From: Oscillospiraceae bacterium
Lineage (GTDB): Bacteria; Bacillota; Clostridia; Oscillospirales; Ruminococcaceae
Assembly (NCBI GenBank): GCA_009782265.1
Contig: WRJM01000003.1
Coordinates: 1 to 50,290 of the forward strand
Length of the DNA: 50,290 bases
Direction: 5' to 3'
The position numbers and the translations under genes are program-made. The notes under the pieces were generated by a model. That model was given only the letters and a program-made list of their open reading frames with translations, was not told the origin of the DNA and searched no databases. Shown here piece after piece: positions 48,618-50,290 of this stretch (position 1 is its first letter; the number at the start of each line of letters is the position of its first letter).

Positions 48618-49913
48618 TTAATCCAATTCCCTATATTTCGGATTCCTAAGGCATACAAAACTGGTTATAAATCCAATCATACCGACAATGAAAAACATGA
48701 CCGCAAGCCCTGAGCCTTTTTCCGCGCCGAAAGCAAAGGATAATATTTGCTGAACCGGCGATGCGGTTTCCATGAAAGGTTCAAAAACACGGTCTGCCAA
48801 TAACCCCCCAAGCAATAAACCAACCGGTATGGTGCTGTACTGGATTGTATCCCGTGCCGCGAACACACGCCCCTGCATTTCAACCGGCACTTTTGTCCGC
48901 ATGATTGCCGTCAGGTTTGCGCCAAGAAAGGGTAACGGCAAGTTCCCCGCGAAAGCAAAGAAAGCCCAAATCGGCAGTGCGCGCCCGAAGCTGAACAGCA
49001 AATCACCGAAAAGAAACGAAATGCCGCAGGTGAAGAAAATTATTTTTATACGGCTTTTTACGGGTTTCATCAGTGTAACAATTACGCTCCCCGTGAGCAT
49101 ACCGATTCCGACCGCCGCTTCCGTGATTCCGCGTGAAATCTGATTGCCGCCCGTCCGGCTGAGAATCATAACGGGTAACATGCCGTAACTGCCCATTTTC
49201 GCGATGAAGTTAATAAACGCGAAAAATAAAATAATACGAAACAGTGTCTTGTTTTTCCGCAGGTGATGAATCCCAGCCGTACAGCTTTTCAGGAAGGATT
49301 CTTTCTTTTCATTTACCACTGGTGCTATTTTGGGGATTTTGATGAATACAAGCAGGATTGAAAACGCAACCGCAAAAGCGGCAAGGTCAATTATCAATAC
49401 GGTTTGCAGACCGCCGAACGTAAATATCAATCCCCCGAGCGCGGGTGCTAAAATCGTTACAACAGAGCCTGAAAAAGCATTAAAACCGCTTGCGCGGACA
49501 TACTGCTCTTTCGGCACTAATAAAGTAGTGGCGGCGTAGGAAGCGGGTGCTTGAAATGCGTTCATAAAGCTGAGTAAAAAGTTAATGATGTATACATGCC
49601 GGATTTGCAGATTGTTTATGAAAAATAAAATCATCACAACCGCTGTACCGACAGCCGCTAATAAATCGGATAACAGCATAATCCGTTTCTTGTCAAGCCG
49701 GTCGGCAAGCGTTCCGGCAATGAAGCTGAACAAAACGGACGGCGTAAGCGTGCAAACGGTCAGCAGTGTAATGCTGAGTGCTGTTCCTGTTTGGCTGTAA
49801 ACCCAAGCAATCAGCGCGAAGCTTGTCATTGACGTGCCGAGATTCGACACGGATTGCGAACTCCAGAGGATTAAGAAATTCCGAAGCCCTTTAAATATTG
49901 TTAATTTTTTCAT
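48618..49913 (-). CDS. MFS exporter, macrolide-efflux/EntS-like group
   Basis: This 431-residue, 12-helix transporter has LILWSSQSVSNLGTSMTSFA in helix 1, the motif A-like loop GTLADRLDKKRIMLLSDLLA, and the later segment MRTKVPVEMQGRVFAARD. These features place it with drug- or siderophore-exporting MFS proteins (MFS_3/Mef-like). The substrate is unknown. The start codon at 49913 directly follows a stem that includes the ribosome site, and a long structured leader lies upstream, so expression is probably controlled at translation. It is followed by the mini-element and purE on the same strand. Confidence 0.82.
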   Translation of the reverse strand: MKKLTIFKGLRNFLILWSSQSVSNLGTSMTSFALIAWVYSQTGTALSITLLTVCTLTPSVLFSFIAGTLADRLDKKRIMLLSDLLAAVGTAVVMILFFINNLQIRHVYIINFLLSFMNAFQAPASYAATTLLVPKEQYVRASGFNAFSGSVVTILAPALGGLIFTFGGLQTVLIIDLAAFAVAFSILLVFIKIPKIAPVVNEKKESFLKSCTAGIHHLRKNKTLFRIILFFAFINFIAKMGSYGMLPVMILSRTGGNQISRGITEAAVGIGMLTGSVIVTLMKPVKSRIKIIFFTCGISFLFGDLLFSFGRALPIWAFFAFAGNLPLPFLGANLTAIMRTKVPVEMQGRVFAARDTIQYSTIPVGLLLGGLLADRVFEPFMETASPVQQILSFAFGAEKGSGLAVMFFIVGMIGFITSFVCLRNPKYRELD

Positions 49914-50040
49914 GGCTTTGCTCCTTTTAATTTTTAATAAATTAAAAATGCAAAGCCCGATTCGGACGGCAGAATTGAATACACGTTCTTATACCGCTCC
50001 ATGCAATTTCCGTCCGTTATCAGACCTTGCACGGAGCTAA
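49914..50040 (-). ncRNA. Structured leader RNA of the MFS exporter (possible riboswitch or translational attenuator)
   Basis: Read on the minus strand, the stem GCTCCGTGCAA (50037-50027) pairs with TTGCATGGAGC (50006-49996), with one G-U. Its loop contains CGGACGG (50016-50010), which is complementary to CCGTCCG (49979-49973) downstream, allowing a pseudoknot. A second stem GGCTTTGC (49957-49950) pairs with GCAAAGCC (49921-49914). That stem overlaps the ribosome site AAGGAG (49926-49921) and ends directly at the ATG. A short frame starting MIITAGLAPCKV lies at the 5' side. Confidence 0.55.
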
Positions 50041-50109
50041 ACCGGCTGTGATTATCATATAATACGCCTCCCGTTATTGCTTTTTTAAATAAACAATAAA
50101 ATTTTATCC

Positions 50110-50290
50110 GTGTTTCACCCGCCTGCGGCGGGTGAAACACAAAAACAACTTTACCTGCTGTTTATAGTATAGTCGTTTAATTTGAAAAGCCGTTTGCTTT
50201 TCAAATTAAACGGGTTTCCGCAGTCTGCGGACTGCGGGCGCTGTCGCAACAGCGCAATCCCCAATTAACTTTAAAAATCGAAACGATTTT
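50110..50290. repeat. Array of five perfect hairpins at the right end
   Basis: Successive perfect hairpins are: GTGTTTCACCCGCC/GGCGGGTGAAACAC (50110-50140), CGTTTAATTTGAAAAGC/GCTTTTCAAATTAAACG (50174-50212), CCGCAGTC/GACTGCGG (50218-50237), GCGCTGT/ACAGCGC (50238-50255) and AAAATCG/CGATTTT (50274-50290). Apart from these I see no gene between 50041 and the window end. The first belongs to the hairpin type also found at 12041-12071. Confidence 0.6.

Overview
The window looks like part of a chromosome from an anaerobic, low-to-medium GC Firmicute of the class Clostridia, probably Oscillospirales/Ruminococcaceae-like. This rests on near-consensus TTGACA-N17-TATAAT promoters and AGGAGG ribosome sites, a SCIFF ranthipeptide locus, indolepyruvate:ferredoxin oxidoreductase, a NADH/ferredoxin flavoprotein complex, a SigD-type flagellin promoter, a dockerin protein and a GH115 enzyme. 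No species is claimed.

Layout. 1-3.2 kb: fumarase beta subunit, SigH-like sigma factor, a zinc-ribbon gene preceded by a tRNA-like element, a Uma2 nuclease, and an antitoxin gene whose PemK/MazF partner has lost its core. 3.2-6.3 kb (minus): ilvE, a second Uma2 gene and glyS. 6.3-8.5 kb: a palindromic MITE-like repeat, a small lipoprotein, a metalloprotease remnant and an exported protein. 8.5-11.7 kb (minus): scfA-scfB (SCIFF peptide and maturase) and an HtrA protease. 11.7-18 kb: NuoE-, NuoF- and NuoG/GltD-like subunits of a probable bifurcating transhydrogenase, and a glycosyltransferase. 18-25 kb: a Cys-rich wall-anchored protein, a flavin split-barrel/CBM-like fusion, yedK, divergent SOS-type dinB and XRE-ImmA genes, and an ECF sigma/anti-sigma pair. 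25-31 kb: a 1.6-kilo-residue GH115 protein and a WYL regulator. 31-38 kb: an OFA-family transporter, iorAB, paaK, a phosphoesterase and nadA. 38-43 kb: a dockerin protein, an HD hydrolase, nth and flagellin. 43-50 kb: tRNA-Arg, then purE-purF-purM-[mntA-hepT]-purN-purO on the minus strand, and an MFS exporter with an elaborate leader RNA.

Functional threads. iorAB with phenylacetate-CoA ligase fits reductive or oxidative metabolism of aryl-pyruvates. The NuoE/F/GltD complex would balance NADH, NADPH and ferredoxin. GH115, dockerin and CBM-like pieces point to plant-polysaccharide use. The purine cluster ends with the archaeal-type IMP cyclohydrolase PurO.

The most unusual content is non-coding. 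(1) A probable type I toxin-antitoxin locus lies beside flagellin (42751-43059), with an orphan antitoxin-like small RNA on the other side (40690-40811). (2) A shared leader with a five-codon mini-ORF and hairpin precedes both scfA and the GH115 gene, with a degenerate form before mntA. (3) A 24-bp palindromic operator is shared by the WYL regulator and a distant flavoprotein gene. (4) A leader RNA capable of a pseudoknot and of sequestering the ribosome site precedes the MFS exporter. (5) A family of GTAGGGGCG-ended mini-elements supplies stop codons, C-termini and one internal protein insertion to host genes. All of these come from reading the sequence; no database search or folding program was run.
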